NCBI GenBank assembly: GCA_015229045.1
Contig: JADGCJ010000059.1
Location: forward strand, 1-18,671
Origin: Magnetococcales bacterium
GTDB lineage: Bacteria; Pseudomonadota; Magnetococcia; Magnetococcales; DC0425bin3
DNA length: 18,671 nucleotides
Direction of reading: 5' to 3'
Translations under genes and position numbers: made by a program
The notes under the pieces: model-generated
Seen by the model: the letters and a program-made list of their open reading frames with translations, nothing else
Database searches by the model: none
Told to the model about the DNA's origin: nothing
Shown: positions 7,654-15,520 of the stretch, one piece after another
Layout: each line of letters starts with the position of its first letter
How positions within the stretch are numbered: position 1 is the first letter of the stretch

Positions 7654-8763
7654 CTATGCCCTGTCTTTCAAACACCGCTGCAACAGTGTTTCCGTGCAAT
7701 CCAGCATGGTATCCACGGCAAAGCGAGGCTTGCTCCCTTGCCGCGCCGCCAGACCCAAAGCACGGCAACGTTCCGGATCACTCATCAAGGCGGCCAGAAG
7801 CTCTCCCAAAACGTGCGGGTCGCCAGGAGGAACCAGGAGACCCGTTTTTCCGTCGTCGATCACCTCGGCAATGCCACCAATCGACGTCCCCACCACAGGC
7901 AGACCACACGCCATCGCCTGCAAAATCACCTGTGGCACACCCTCGTTGGCCAGTGAAGGCAAAACAAATAAATCCAGCGCCTGCAACCAAGGCACCACAT
8001 CAGCCTGATTGCCTGCCATCAGGACGCGCTCTCCGAGATGGAGATCGGCTGTCTGGCGTTGCAAATCCACCCATCGGTCACCATCCCCGATAAAAACCAG
8101 TCGTGCATCGGACGTCGCCAACGCCTTGAACGCCTCCAAAAGAATGTGATGCCCTTTCCAGGTCCGCATGACGGCAACGATGCCAATCAAGAATGCCGAC
8201 TCGGGCAACCCCAGACGACGCCGTGCCGCAAACCGCTCACCAGGACAAAACCGCTCCAGATCGATGCCGGTCGGAATGGAGGTTACCTGTTCCGGCGGAT
8301 GCCCGTTGCGCTCGATCAACTGCCGACGAATGCACTCCCCCGTCGTGATGACATGTCCCGCAGCCTTTTGATACAACCAGCGCGTGGGAAGATTGTCATG
8401 GACCGGCGTGGAGATATGTCGTGCCCGCATCAAAAAGGGTCGCTGCCGCAAAAAAAGCGCGGCCAGTGCCGTCAACCAACTGTCCGTCGAGCTGTGGCTG
8501 ATGACCACATCGACCGGATGGTCGCGCAACCAGCCCCACATGGCCCGCAACCCCGCCAGGTTCTTGCGTCCGATAGGTAACGCCGTGACCGGCAAACCCC
8601 TGCGTTGTGCCTCTTCATACAGACGCGCCGACCCCGGGCAAACCAGCTCCACCTGGTGGCCGCGACCGATCAGACCAGCCACCTCCGTCAGGATGCGCAT
8701 CTCCTGCCCACCCAGTCCCTGGGATGCCTCGGTGTGCAAGATCCGGAATGGCGTAGGGTTCAC
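7654..8763 (-). CDS. Glycosyltransferase, GT4 family (GT-B fold)
   Basis: Predicted cytoplasmic-face sugar transferase using a nucleotide sugar, probably for lipopolysaccharide or other surface glycan; donor and acceptor cannot be told. The 369 residues show a GT4 N-terminus with the glycine loop SQGLGGQEMR (14-23). Donor-site Arg/Lys lie in VAVMRTWKGHH (R200, K203), and the C-terminal block is NEGVPQVILQAMACGLPVV. In the usual E-x7-E motif the second Glu is Gln here (E274, Q282), a variant I recall from other GT4 sequences. The start is GTG 8763, only 3 bp after the GT2 gene, implying coupled translation and a joint pathway. The family is firm; the role is inferred. Confidence 0.9.
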   Translation of the reverse strand: MNPTPFRILHTEASQGLGGQEMRILTEVAGLIGRGHQVELVCPGSARLYEEAQRRGLPVTALPIGRKNLAGLRAMWGWLRDHPVDVVISHSSTDSWLTALAALFLRQRPFLMRARHISTPVHDNLPTRWLYQKAAGHVITTGECIRRQLIERNGHPPEQVTSIPTGIDLERFCPGERFAARRRLGLPESAFLIGIVAVMRTWKGHHILLEAFKALATSDARLVFIGDGDRWVDLQRQTADLHLGERVLMAGNQADVVPWLQALDLFVLPSLANEGVPQVILQAMACGLPVVGTSIGGIAEVIDDGKTGLLVPPGDPHVLGELLAALMSDPERCRALGLAARQGSKPRFAVDTMLDCTETLLQRCLKDRA

Positions 8764-8766
8764 GTT

Positions 8767-9540
8767 TCAACCCTGCTTCTTGAAACTGGCCTTTCCCTCC
8801 ATCCATGGCAGGGCGATTTTGTAGTCACGGTTGGCCTGGTCGAGGGTTTTACGATCCAGCAAACGGCCAAAGTGGCGAATGTCGCGGTCAGTCTGCTCGG
8901 AAATGGTGCAGGTATGCTCAAATCCAGCGCCATCGGCAATGTGGACCTCCCAGCCCTTTTTATGCGCCCGGGCACAATACTCCACCTCGTCGGCCAGGGG
9001 AGAAAAAGCGGTGTCAAACTCACCGATCTGACGATGAGCCTCCCGCCGGACGCCAAAAAGAAAACCATGCACCCCCTGACAGGGACCAGGAGTGTCAACC
9101 TTACGACCATCGCGGATGCCACCTACGCCAACAATCCCCACCTTGGGTTGGTCAAAACTCTTCAACAGGGCAGCCACCGCCCCCTTTTTGAGGAGACAAT
9201 CGCCATTCATGATAAAAAAGATGGCCCCCTCGGCAAGCTGATACCCGACATTCCAGGCCCGCGCCACCCCCGAATTTTGTGAAACGCGACACCAGCGGGT
9301 AACCCCCGCCATATCCTCCAACACCGCCAGCAGCTTTTCGGTGTGTCGGGGATCCTCCTCCAGTTGATTCAGAACGACAATCAACTCCCCCTCTCCCCCG
9401 AGTTGCTCGACAACCGAATTCAAGGCCCTGCGAAACAGGGCGGGTTTTTCGCCCCACCCGGTCACGATGAAGGAGAACCGGGCCAGGGGACGGTCCGTCA
9501 CAGGGCACGGTGCCGACTTGTTGCTTTTGCGAAAAAACAC
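8767..9540 (-). CDS. Glycosyltransferase, GT2 family (GT-A fold)
   Basis: A predicted inverting glycosyltransferase. The core begins RFSFIVTGWGEKPALFRRALNSV, followed by LIVVLNQLEED, then the acceptor/donor blocks QNSGVARAWNVGYQLAEGA and FIMNGDCLL. In the last, NGD (residues 112-114) takes the place of the DXD metal site. A later DEVEYCARAHKKGW block fits the family. The reading frame is open up to an ATG at 9744, but the first ~65 residues of that longer version look unlike protein and would run up to the yebC start. I therefore prefer GTG 9540 (257 aa); a start at another GTG a few codons further in is possible. It lies 3 bp upstream of the GT4 gene in an operon ending with trmFO. Confidence 0.8.
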   Translation of the reverse strand: MFFRKSNKSAPCPVTDRPLARFSFIVTGWGEKPALFRRALNSVVEQLGGEGELIVVLNQLEEDPRHTEKLLAVLEDMAGVTRWCRVSQNSGVARAWNVGYQLAEGAIFFIMNGDCLLKKGAVAALLKSFDQPKVGIVGVGGIRDGRKVDTPGPCQGVHGFLFGVRREAHRQIGEFDTAFSPLADEVEYCARAHKKGWEVHIADGAGFEHTCTISEQTDRDIRHFGRLLDRKTLDQANRDYKIALPWMEGKASFKKQG

Positions 9541-9746
9541 GATGATTGACTCTGGCCGACGAACGGGATGGCTGCTCTCTACCGCCAGGGAGATTACACG
9601 AAGCCGGGCACGAAGGCATCCGAGAAAATCCAGCAAGGGTCGCCGCTGGACACTTTGGCCGGATTTGTCTAATCTCTCGCCAGACGCAAAACGGTTGCAG
9701 GCCGCTCCGACCAAACCGGATACAAGCCAATCGCAGGGAGCCAAGC

Positions 9747-10496
9747 ATGGCAGGACACAGCAAATGGGCCAATATCAAGCATCGCAAAGGGGCACAAGAC
9801 GCCAAACGCGGCAAGATCTTCACGAAGCTGATTCGTGAAATCACCATCTCCGCACGCACCGGCGGCGCAGACTTCTCTGCCAACCCGCGTCTGCGTGCCG
9901 CCATGGCCGCTGCCCGCGCCCAGAACATGCCCAAGGATACCATCGAGAAAGCCATCAAACGGGGTATCGGCGACATGGATGGGGTGGTTTACCAGGAGGT
10001 GCGCTACGAAGGATACGGTCCCGGAGGGGTTGCCATGATCGTCGACACCCTCACCGACAACATCAACCGTACCGTGGCCGATGTGCGCTCGCTTCTCGGC
10101 AAGCATGGCGGCAATCTTGGCACCACCGGCTGCGTTTCCTATCTTTTCGATCAGAAGGGGCAAATCCTTCTGGAAGAGGGGAACGAAGATGCCCTCATGG
10201 AGATCACCCTGGAGGCCGGTGCCGAAGACCTCATCGCCGACAGCAACGGTTTTGAGATCATCACGCAGCCTGACATGTTCGAGCCGGTTTTGCAGGCCCT
10301 GGCCAAGGCCGGATTCGACAAACCAGCCTCCGCCGAAATCACCATGCGCCCCCAAACCACCGTCACCCTGGATGACAAAGCCGCCGAAAGCATGCTCAAA
10401 CTCGTCGATGTCCTGGAAGATCATGACGATGTCCAGCGGGTACACGCCAACTTTGACATCCCCGATGCCGTGATGGAACGCCTGGGCGGTGGCTGA
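9747..10496 (+). CDS. yebC: YebC/PmpR-family protein (TACO1-like)
   Basis: A member of the widespread YebC/TACO1 family, described as transcriptional regulators and more recently as aids to translation of proline-rich stretches. The 249 residues start with the diagnostic MAGHSKWANIKHRKGAQDAKRGKIF. They continue with NPRLRAAMAAARAQNMPKDTIEKAIKRG, YEGYGPGGVAMIV and LGTTGCVSYLF. ATG 9747 is chosen because it begins this invariant block and has GGGAG six bases upstream, although the frame stays open further left. It is 5 bp ahead of ruvC, the usual proteobacterial order. In this genome the proline-rich MepM and Mms6-like proteins would be plausible clients; that is inference only. Confidence 0.96.
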   Translation: MAGHSKWANIKHRKGAQDAKRGKIFTKLIREITISARTGGADFSANPRLRAAMAAARAQNMPKDTIEKAIKRGIGDMDGVVYQEVRYEGYGPGGVAMIVDTLTDNINRTVADVRSLLGKHGGNLGTTGCVSYLFDQKGQILLEEGNEDALMEITLEAGAEDLIADSNGFEIITQPDMFEPVLQALAKAGFDKPASAEITMRPQTTVTLDDKAAESMLKLVDVLEDHDDVQRVHANFDIPDAVMERLGGG

Positions 10497-10501
10497 ACAC
10501 C

Positions 10502-11014
10502 ATGCGCACCCTGGGCATCGACCCGGGCACCACCGTGACGGGATGGGGAGTCGTCGAGCGTCAGGGCAACCATCTGCGCCATGTTGCCCATGGTTTCATT
10601 CGCACCAGTGCCGCCACACCTCTGCCGGAGCGCCTGACGGAAATTTTTCATGGTCTGTGTCGTGTCATCACCGAACACCAACCCGACGTGGCCGCTGTGG
10701 AGGCCATTTTCTTGTCGCGCAACGTCCAAAGTGCCATGAAACTCGGCCATGCGCGTGGAGCGGCCATCGTCGCTGCCAGTCATAGTGGCTTGCAGGTTCA
10801 TGAATATGCCGCCCTGGTGGTCAAAAAAGCCGTCGTTGGTTATGGACGGGCAGAGAAGCAGCAGGTTCAGGAGATGGTTCGCATCCTTCTCGGCATGGGT
10901 CAAACCGCCCCGCCGGATGCTGCCGATGCCCTGGCCGTGGCTCTGTGCCATCTGCAACAGGCTGCCTCCCCCCTGCTGACCATCGACACAACAAAAAATA
11001 AAACAAATTGGTAA
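10502..11014 (+). CDS. ruvC: Holliday junction resolvase RuvC
   Basis: Endonuclease that cuts Holliday junctions symmetrically, working with the RuvAB motor. The 170 residues are the family length. The RNase H-like fold starts RTLGIDPGTTVTGWG, and all four acidic catalytic residues are present: D7, E67 (AAVEAIF), D139 and D142 (PPDAADALAVALCH). The start is ATG 10502, 5 bp after the yebC stop. ruvA and ruvB do not follow; the strand changes after a palindrome. The TAA stop (11012-11014) is the first three bases of a TAAACCG repeat end, so the last codons (TKNKTNW) may be repeat-derived or replaced. Confidence 0.96.
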   Translation: MRTLGIDPGTTVTGWGVVERQGNHLRHVAHGFIRTSAATPLPERLTEIFHGLCRVITEHQPDVAAVEAIFLSRNVQSAMKLGHARGAAIVAASHSGLQVHEYAALVVKKAVVGYGRAEKQQVQEMVRILLGMGQTAPPDAADALAVALCHLQQAASPLLTIDTTKNKTNW

Positions 11015-11067
11015 ACCGAATCCATTTTGAACGAATTGGGGTCCAGGGAGCCAGCCCCCTGGACCCC
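11012..11067 (+). repeat. Short repeat-family copy D with terminator-like hairpin
   Basis: A TAAACCGAATCCATTTTGAA end module leads straight into the 30-bp palindrome at 11038-11067 (GGGGTCCAGGG / CCCTGGACCCC, 11-bp stem, 8-nt loop). It lies between the convergent ruvC and acyltransferase genes and could act as a two-way terminator, though there is no T-tract on either side. The internal modules of the full repeat are missing. Confidence 0.75.
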
Positions 11068-11101
11068 GATTCGTTGTCAGGTGCTGAACAGCTGCAAAAT
11101 T

Positions 11102-12262
11102 TTATTCCCCGTCGGGGTGCGCCTTCAGATGAAGCGCCAGATCATCATCGAGCGTCTGCCAACCCACCGTGCGCGCCACCGCCGCATAAATCCTGTGCAT
11201 CAACGGGTTGCGATGTTGAGCATAATTTGTCAACGCAACCAGACGATGACCAAGCCTGATCTTGGCTGCATAGCCGGTCTGTCCGCTCTGTATCGCCTTT
11301 GCACCACGCGCCACTGCCCAATCGACAACAGCTTCCCAGAGCCGGAAGTAAAGATACCACCCCTTCGGTCGCCGATAATCAATGCCGATAAACTTGTTGA
11401 TGACCAGAGCATCGAAGGCAAAACAGAGCATGAAGGCAACCATCTCACCACTGCCATGCTCACGCAGGATGATAAAATGCGCCTGGGGCTGTGTGGCAAT
11501 CTGTGCAAAAAAAGGGCGACCCAGACGCTCGAAGCGGGTCTTCGCCTTGTCATAGGTCTGGCTGAACAGAGCAAACACCGCGTCGAGCGTCCCGGTATCG
11601 GGAAACTGCTCGACCTGGATGTCGATGGCAACCTGCTCGGCGCTGCGCCGAAGTTTTTTTTGCAGATTGTGCCGCCGCATGCCGGTCAGGGAGGCCAGAT
11701 AAGCGGCCTTGCTCTCCCCAGGCAGATCGACCAGCGTGCCAGGAAAACTGACGACCGGAAACAACCCGGAGCCGGGCAGCAGACGGGCAAAATCGGCGTC
11801 GAACGAGGCAGGAAAATCCTTCCATACCAGCATCGATGCCCGGTGAATACGTACCTGCTGGCGCAACGCCTCCTGCAAGGCGCGCAGAACGGCCAGTCGA
11901 TCGACTCCCGGCAGCATGCCGACCTGTCCTTCGTCGGCACAGGGCGAACCGACGAACAACGTCCGCTGATAAAGCAGAGAAGGAAAAATCTTGCCAAGCA
12001 GATTGAAGAGAGGCAGCAGATTGGGCGGCACCACCAGCCCGATAGGCAGATCCATCAGGAAGGTCGGCGCGATGGCGACCATCCGGTTGTCCAACGTGAC
12101 CAGCCCGTAGAAAAAGGTGAACTGATCGTCGAGGTGACTACGCTCCAGGGTTGTGTACCACCACCTGCCCTCCAGAGGGGGCGGAAAACAGCTCTCCCAA
12201 AGCGAGGGCGCAATCTCGGTCGCCGAACGGAGCCAGGTCACAGAGAGGGTTGTGTCGCTCAT
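11102..12262 (-). CDS. FemAB/GNAT-type acyltransferase-like protein
   Basis: A 386-residue protein whose layout resembles the GNAT-superfamily Acetyltransf_6/FemAB-like group: a divergent N-terminal half (to about 180), then TGMRRHNLQKKLRRS (193-207). The C-terminal half includes FALFSQTYDKAK, HFIILREHGSGEMVAFMLCFAF, NKFIGIDYRRPKGWYLYFRLWE and a closing LGHRLVALTNYA block. Related proteins transfer amino-acyl or acyl groups onto envelope precursors or lipids; the substrate here is unknown. The start ATG 12262 overlaps the stop of the preceding SMR gene (ATGA, 12259-12262), so translation is coupled. The frame stays open upstream but has no credible start there. Last gene of the five-gene minus-strand operon. 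Fold call moderate, function open. Confidence 0.7.
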   Translation of the reverse strand: MSDTTLSVTWLRSATEIAPSLWESCFPPPLEGRWWYTTLERSHLDDQFTFFYGLVTLDNRMVAIAPTFLMDLPIGLVVPPNLLPLFNLLGKIFPSLLYQRTLFVGSPCADEGQVGMLPGVDRLAVLRALQEALRQQVRIHRASMLVWKDFPASFDADFARLLPGSGLFPVVSFPGTLVDLPGESKAAYLASLTGMRRHNLQKKLRRSAEQVAIDIQVEQFPDTGTLDAVFALFSQTYDKAKTRFERLGRPFFAQIATQPQAHFIILREHGSGEMVAFMLCFAFDALVINKFIGIDYRRPKGWYLYFRLWEAVVDWAVARGAKAIQSGQTGYAAKIRLGHRLVALTNYAQHRNPLMHRIYAAVARTVGWQTLDDDLALHLKAHPDGE

Positions 12263-12591
12263 CGTTGCGTCGCCACCAGGGCACAGCCGGTCAGGATCAA
12301 TCCGAGTCCGAGCCAGCGCCTGGGATCGATCTCCTCCCCGAGCAGCCAGCGTGAAAAGAGAGCGACCGAGATAAAACTCAGGGCACCCACCGAATAGGCG
12401 ATGCTGACATCGAGCCTGGACAGGGCGCCGGAGTAGAGGACGGCTTCGATGCCGAAGAGGAGCAGGGCCACCAGGATCCAGGGGCGTTTGCCGAGGGTCG
12501 TCAGCGCCGATTTTTTCAGGCAGACCTGGGCAAGGCCCTCGATTGCGGCGCAAAATACGACCAGGAGCAGTCCGATCCAGGATGTGTTCAT
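12259..12591 (-). CDS. SMR/EamA-type small membrane protein, short partner
   Basis: A 110-residue, four-helix integral membrane protein of small multidrug resistance (EmrE/ArnE) type. Helix 1 holds the membrane glutamate E18 in AAIEGLAQVCLKKS, equivalent to EmrE E14 and its surroundings. Helix 3 has LDVSIAYSVGALSFISVALFSRWLLGEEI, like the EmrE block after the GxAYA motif. The last helix ends ILTGCALVATQR. Proteins of this size act as drug exporters or, as the ArnE/ArnF pair, as flippases of lipid-linked amino sugars. The start ATG 12591 has no clear ribosome binding site and follows a repeat in the gap. The stop overlaps the acyltransferase start. The companion at 12740-13159 suggests a heterodimer. 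Confidence 0.8.
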   Translation of the reverse strand: MNTSWIGLLLVVFCAAIEGLAQVCLKKSALTTLGKRPWILVALLLFGIEAVLYSGALSRLDVSIAYSVGALSFISVALFSRWLLGEEIDPRRWLGLGLILTGCALVATQR

Positions 12592-12603
12592 CAAGGGAAA
12601 CAA

Positions 12604-12693
12604 AAAAAACCAATTGAAAGACTGGGATGGAGGCCCAGGAGGAGGCGCCGTGCCCTCTCTTCTGGTGGGGTCCGGGGCGAAACCCTGCACAGG
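12604..12693 (-). repeat. Dispersed repeat, partial copy E between the two SMR genes
   Basis: Read on the minus strand, it has a GGACCCCACCAGAAGAG part, GGGCACGGCG, and the CATCCCAGTCTTTCAAT end. The closest match is 16688-16744 (copy F). It sits in the only sizeable gap of the five-gene operon, just upstream of the short SMR gene, and may have been inserted after the operon formed. Confidence 0.65.
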
Positions 12694-12739
12694 AGAGCTG
12701 GCCGAAAGCAGGCATCTGTTTGCATGCAGCTTGCCGTCA

Positions 12740-13159
12740 TCATGGGCGGATCGCCACGTTATCAGGGGTTGGGGTGACGCGCTGGCCCTGACTGATGATC
12801 CAGACGCCAGTGAGGATGCACACAATGCCCGCCAGCTTGATGGCACTGACCGCCTCGTTGAACAGTACTGCCGACAGGAGCCATACCGTGACGAAGCTCA
12901 ACGAGGTCATGGGCTGCACAAAACTGATGTCGGCCTGTTCGAGAACCTTTAACCAGTTAAAGAGTTGCAGAAGGAACAAGACAATAACCACAAGAAACAG
13001 CGGCTCCGCCACGACTGCTCTGGCCAGAGTGACGAGATCCCGGACCTCAGGCAGCCGCACGACGGCCATTTTCCACAGCACCTGTGCCGCCGTATCGAGG
13101 GTGATGGCAATGCCAAGCCCCAGCACAAGTGTCGGTGTCAAGCCGCAGGGGTGACCCAT
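12740..13159 (-). CDS. SMR/EamA-type small membrane protein, long partner
   Basis: A 139-residue, four-helix membrane protein of the drug/metabolite transporter superfamily. Helix 1 is LVLGLGIAITLDTAAQVLWKMAVV: in the place of the usual SMR glutamate it has Asp22, with Lys30 in the expected spot. Helix 3 region QADISFVQPMTSLSFVTVWLLSAVLFNEAVS and helix 4 KLAGIVCILTGVWIISQ are typical EamA. A soluble tail of about 15 residues follows. The length difference from its 110-residue neighbour recalls ArnF (about 128) beside ArnE (about 111). The start ATG 13159 lies 7 bp after the aminotransferase stop with AAGG upstream; an in-frame longer version reaches into the aminotransferase gene and looks spurious. 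Confidence 0.75.
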   Translation of the reverse strand: MGHPCGLTPTLVLGLGIAITLDTAAQVLWKMAVVRLPEVRDLVTLARAVVAEPLFLVVIVLFLLQLFNWLKVLEQADISFVQPMTSLSFVTVWLLSAVLFNEAVSAIKLAGIVCILTGVWIISQGQRVTPTPDNVAIRP

Positions 13160-13166
13160 GCCATGA

Positions 13167-14543
13167 TCAGCCTTGGGTGACACGGGCCAGGAGCTGGTCG
13201 AGCAGCTTGAGGGAGAGATCCATTTCGCTGCGACTGATCTCCAGCGAGGGGGCGATGGTGACCACGTTCTTGTAGTACCCCCCGATGTCGAGGACCAGGC
13301 CGTACTGTTGGCCATCGCAAACGAGGTTGCCTTTCATGGCCTCATCGACCATGCGATCGGTCATGGCTTTGTCCGGGGTCAGGCCATCTTCGGTACATAT
13401 TTCCATGCGCAGGGCCAGGCCCAGGCCATCCACATCGCCGATGATGCGATATTTGCGCTGCAACTCTCGCAACCCTTCCAGCAGGTAGGCACCATGGGTC
13501 ATCACCGAGGTTTCATAGTCTTTGGACGCCATCCACTCCAGGGTTGCCAGGGCCGTGGCGGTACCCAGGGGATTGGCCGAGAAGGTGGAGTGGGTCGAGC
13601 CAGGCGGAAAGACGCCCGGATTGATCAACTCCTCGCGTGCCCACAAACCGGCAATCGGATTCATGCCGTTGGTCAGGGCCTTGCCAAAGACGATCACGTC
13701 CGGAGTGACGTTGAAGTGCTCCAACGCCCAAAATTTGCCGGTACGATAAAAACCCATCTGGATTTCGTCATCGACCAGGAGAATACCCCTGGTTTTGAGG
13801 ATTGCTTGCAGCTTTTCAAAGTAACCCGTCGGTGGAATGACATACCCGCCGGTGCCCTGAATCGCCTCGACGTAGAAGGCGGCATATTCGCACTTGTTCA
13901 CCTTGGCATCCCAGACGCCGCAATACTCGGTATCGAAGAGCCGGGCGAATTGATCGACGCAATACAGCTCGCATGACGCCTTTTTTTTGCCGTAGGGGCA
14001 GCGGAAGCAGTAGGGGTAGGGGACGAATTGCGCCCGGTCGCCAAAATGACCATAACGGCGCCGGTAGCGATAGGACGAGGTGATCGACGATGTGCCCAGG
14101 GTACGACCATGATACCCCCCCTCGAAGGCAAAATTGAGGCTTTTGCCGGACGAGGCGTTGCGCACCAGTTTCAGGGAATCCTCGACCGCCTGGGCGCCAC
14201 CGACGTTGAAGTGGATACGCCCCGGCAAACCGAAGGTTGCCGCAACCCTCTGTGCCAGAATGCGCGACAGGTCAATCTTTTCCCGATGCAAATATTGGCA
14301 GGCCAGCTGGGGGAGGGTATCGATCTGGCGTTTCAGGGCGGCGTTGATGTGCGGGTTGGCATAGCCGAAGCTGCAGGCCGAATACCACATTTGCAGATCG
14401 AGGTAGGGTTTTTCCTGCTCATCGTAGAGAAACGACCCCGCGCAGCGGGTAAAAATCTTGGGTGGGTCCAGATAGTGGACCGTGTCGCCGAAAGAGCAAT
14501 AAATGGCCTCATCCTGCAGCAATGTGTGAACATTTTTGCTCAT
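13167..14543 (-). CDS. Class III PLP-dependent aminotransferase
   Basis: A fold-type I, class III aminotransferase (the GABA/ornithine/omega-amino acid group), 458 residues. Motifs: VGGAQAVEDSLKL (114-126), FEGGYHGRTLGTSS (140-153), VDDEIQMGFYRTGK with PLP-binding D259, and the Schiff-base lysine K288 in VIVFGKALTNGMNP. Four cysteines in PYCFRCPYGKKKASCELYC (C179, C182, C191, C195) form an insertion of a type seen in some relatives, where GABA transaminase carries an iron-sulfur cluster. The donor and acceptor cannot be set from sequence. The start ATG 14543 comes 3 bp after the phosphatase stop, with its ribosome binding site GGGAG inside the phosphatase 3' end. It is the second gene of the operon and presumably aminates an aldehyde or ketone. 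Confidence 0.88.
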   Translation of the reverse strand: MSKNVHTLLQDEAIYCSFGDTVHYLDPPKIFTRCAGSFLYDEQEKPYLDLQMWYSACSFGYANPHINAALKRQIDTLPQLACQYLHREKIDLSRILAQRVAATFGLPGRIHFNVGGAQAVEDSLKLVRNASSGKSLNFAFEGGYHGRTLGTSSITSSYRYRRRYGHFGDRAQFVPYPYCFRCPYGKKKASCELYCVDQFARLFDTEYCGVWDAKVNKCEYAAFYVEAIQGTGGYVIPPTGYFEKLQAILKTRGILLVDDEIQMGFYRTGKFWALEHFNVTPDVIVFGKALTNGMNPIAGLWAREELINPGVFPPGSTHSTFSANPLGTATALATLEWMASKDYETSVMTHGAYLLEGLRELQRKYRIIGDVDGLGLALRMEICTEDGLTPDKAMTDRMVDEAMKGNLVCDGQQYGLVLDIGGYYKNVVTIAPSLEISRSEMDLSLKLLDQLLARVTQG

Positions 14544-14546
14544 GTT

Positions 14547-15284
14547 TCAGCTCCCGAAGTTGGTTGCCGCCTGACCGGCGTGGCCCGGAAGCATGTCGGA
14601 TGTGACCCCGTGGGTCAAGGATGAAGCCAGTCCTTTTTTTTGGGCCAGGGCGCCCAGCAGCCAAGTGGCCCTGGTGAACCGGACGAAGGGAACATGGGGC
14701 AAGCCCCGTTCGAGGCAATGGCGCAGGAGTTTATCCTTGGCGAAGACCAGATCCACCTGCGCGGCTGCGCAAAAATCCGAGGCCCCGTCCCCGACCAACA
14801 GGTGTCGTCTGCCGGAGGAGGCATGATTGCGGGCGACATGACATTTGCAGGTTCCCGCTGCGGCGCTGCACAGGGTATGGGCATGGGGAAAAGAGAGTCG
14901 GTAGCGATCCTGGCCGACTCTCTCCAGGTGATTGGCGATCACGGGCAGAAAGCCCAGACCATGGCGGTGCAGAATGCGCTGGATGGCGTAATCGATACCA
15001 TCGCTCACCACGAGCAGGTCGCAGCCGAGGCGTTGTGCGTGATCGACAAAACGGGCGAAGCCGGGGTCGATATCGATCCGATCCAGGTGATCATCCAGAT
15101 CCTCGAGCGAGGCGCGCAGCAGGCCGATCTGCCGCTCCATGCAGGCGCGGGATCCCAGGCGACCCGCCTGCCATTCGGTCTCCCAGAGCCGCCACTCCGG
15201 CAGGGCAAAGGCCTCCAACAGGCTGTCGGTCACGTCCTTGCGGGCGATGGTGCCATCAAAGTCACAGATAATGCGAAAGGGCAT
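14547..15284 (-). CDS. MtnX-like HAD-family phosphatase
   Basis: A 245-residue HAD-IB phosphatase resembling MtnX (hydroxy-ketomethylthiopentenyl-phosphate phosphatase) and phosphoserine phosphatase. Motif I is ICDFDGTIA with nucleophile D8 and acid/base D10; motif II is VVSDG (S94). The motif III lysine is likely K147 in TCKCHV, and motif IV is LLVGDGASDFCAA (D166, D170). The N-terminal pattern DVTDSLLEAFALPEWRLWETEWQAGRLGSRACMERQ is MtnX-like. No other methionine-salvage gene is nearby, so a different phosphorylated substrate in this operon is likelier. The start ATG 15284 has AAGGA seven bases upstream. It is the first gene of the five-gene operon. Confidence 0.85.
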   Translation of the reverse strand: MPFRIICDFDGTIARKDVTDSLLEAFALPEWRLWETEWQAGRLGSRACMERQIGLLRASLEDLDDHLDRIDIDPGFARFVDHAQRLGCDLLVVSDGIDYAIQRILHRHGLGFLPVIANHLERVGQDRYRLSFPHAHTLCSAAAGTCKCHVARNHASSGRRHLLVGDGASDFCAAAQVDLVFAKDKLLRHCLERGLPHVPFVRFTRATWLLGALAQKKGLASSLTHGVTSDMLPGHAGQAATNFGS

Positions 15285-15482
15285 GCGTTATCCTTGAGAA
15301 TCAAGCGTCACCGGCCATTCATGACCGATGTCAGCCAGCCCTCTCGTGCGCAAGACCAACGCCGCCCTTCAGCCGGAACATGAAAGCCCGGAGGACGGCG
15401 AAAAAAACCGCGATGGCCCCGGCAGGATCCTCTCCGGACTTCCGCCCGATCCTCCAGGCACTCCCGCCGACAAGGGCGCCGC

Positions 15483-15510
15483 AAGCGGTCTCTGTTTTTA
15501 CCGACCGCTT
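15483..15510 (-). terminator. Perfect 8-bp inverted repeat after the MamD-like gene
   Basis: AAGCGGTC (15483-15490) and GACCGCTT (15503-15510) form an 8-bp stem with a 12-nt loop, 10 bp downstream of the MamD-like stop on the minus strand. No T-tract follows, so this is a weak terminator candidate or an operator between the magnetosome cluster and the phosphatase operon. Confidence 0.35.
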
Positions 15511-15520
15511 CGACGGATTC

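Noticed and set aside
9541..9744. N-terminal extension of the GT2 gene to the ATG at 9744
   Set aside because: It would reach the yebC start, leaving no room for divergent promoters, and the residues do not resemble GT2 sequence.
9546..9746. N-terminal extension of yebC by 67 codons
   Set aside because: The invariant YebC start MAGHSKW begins at 9747 with a good ribosome binding site; the extension looks like translated intergenic DNA.
13840..14010. Cysteine insertion in the aminotransferase as a novel metal site
   Set aside because: Similar cysteine-bearing segments occur in known class III aminotransferases, so it is noted in the gene entry but not claimed as new.
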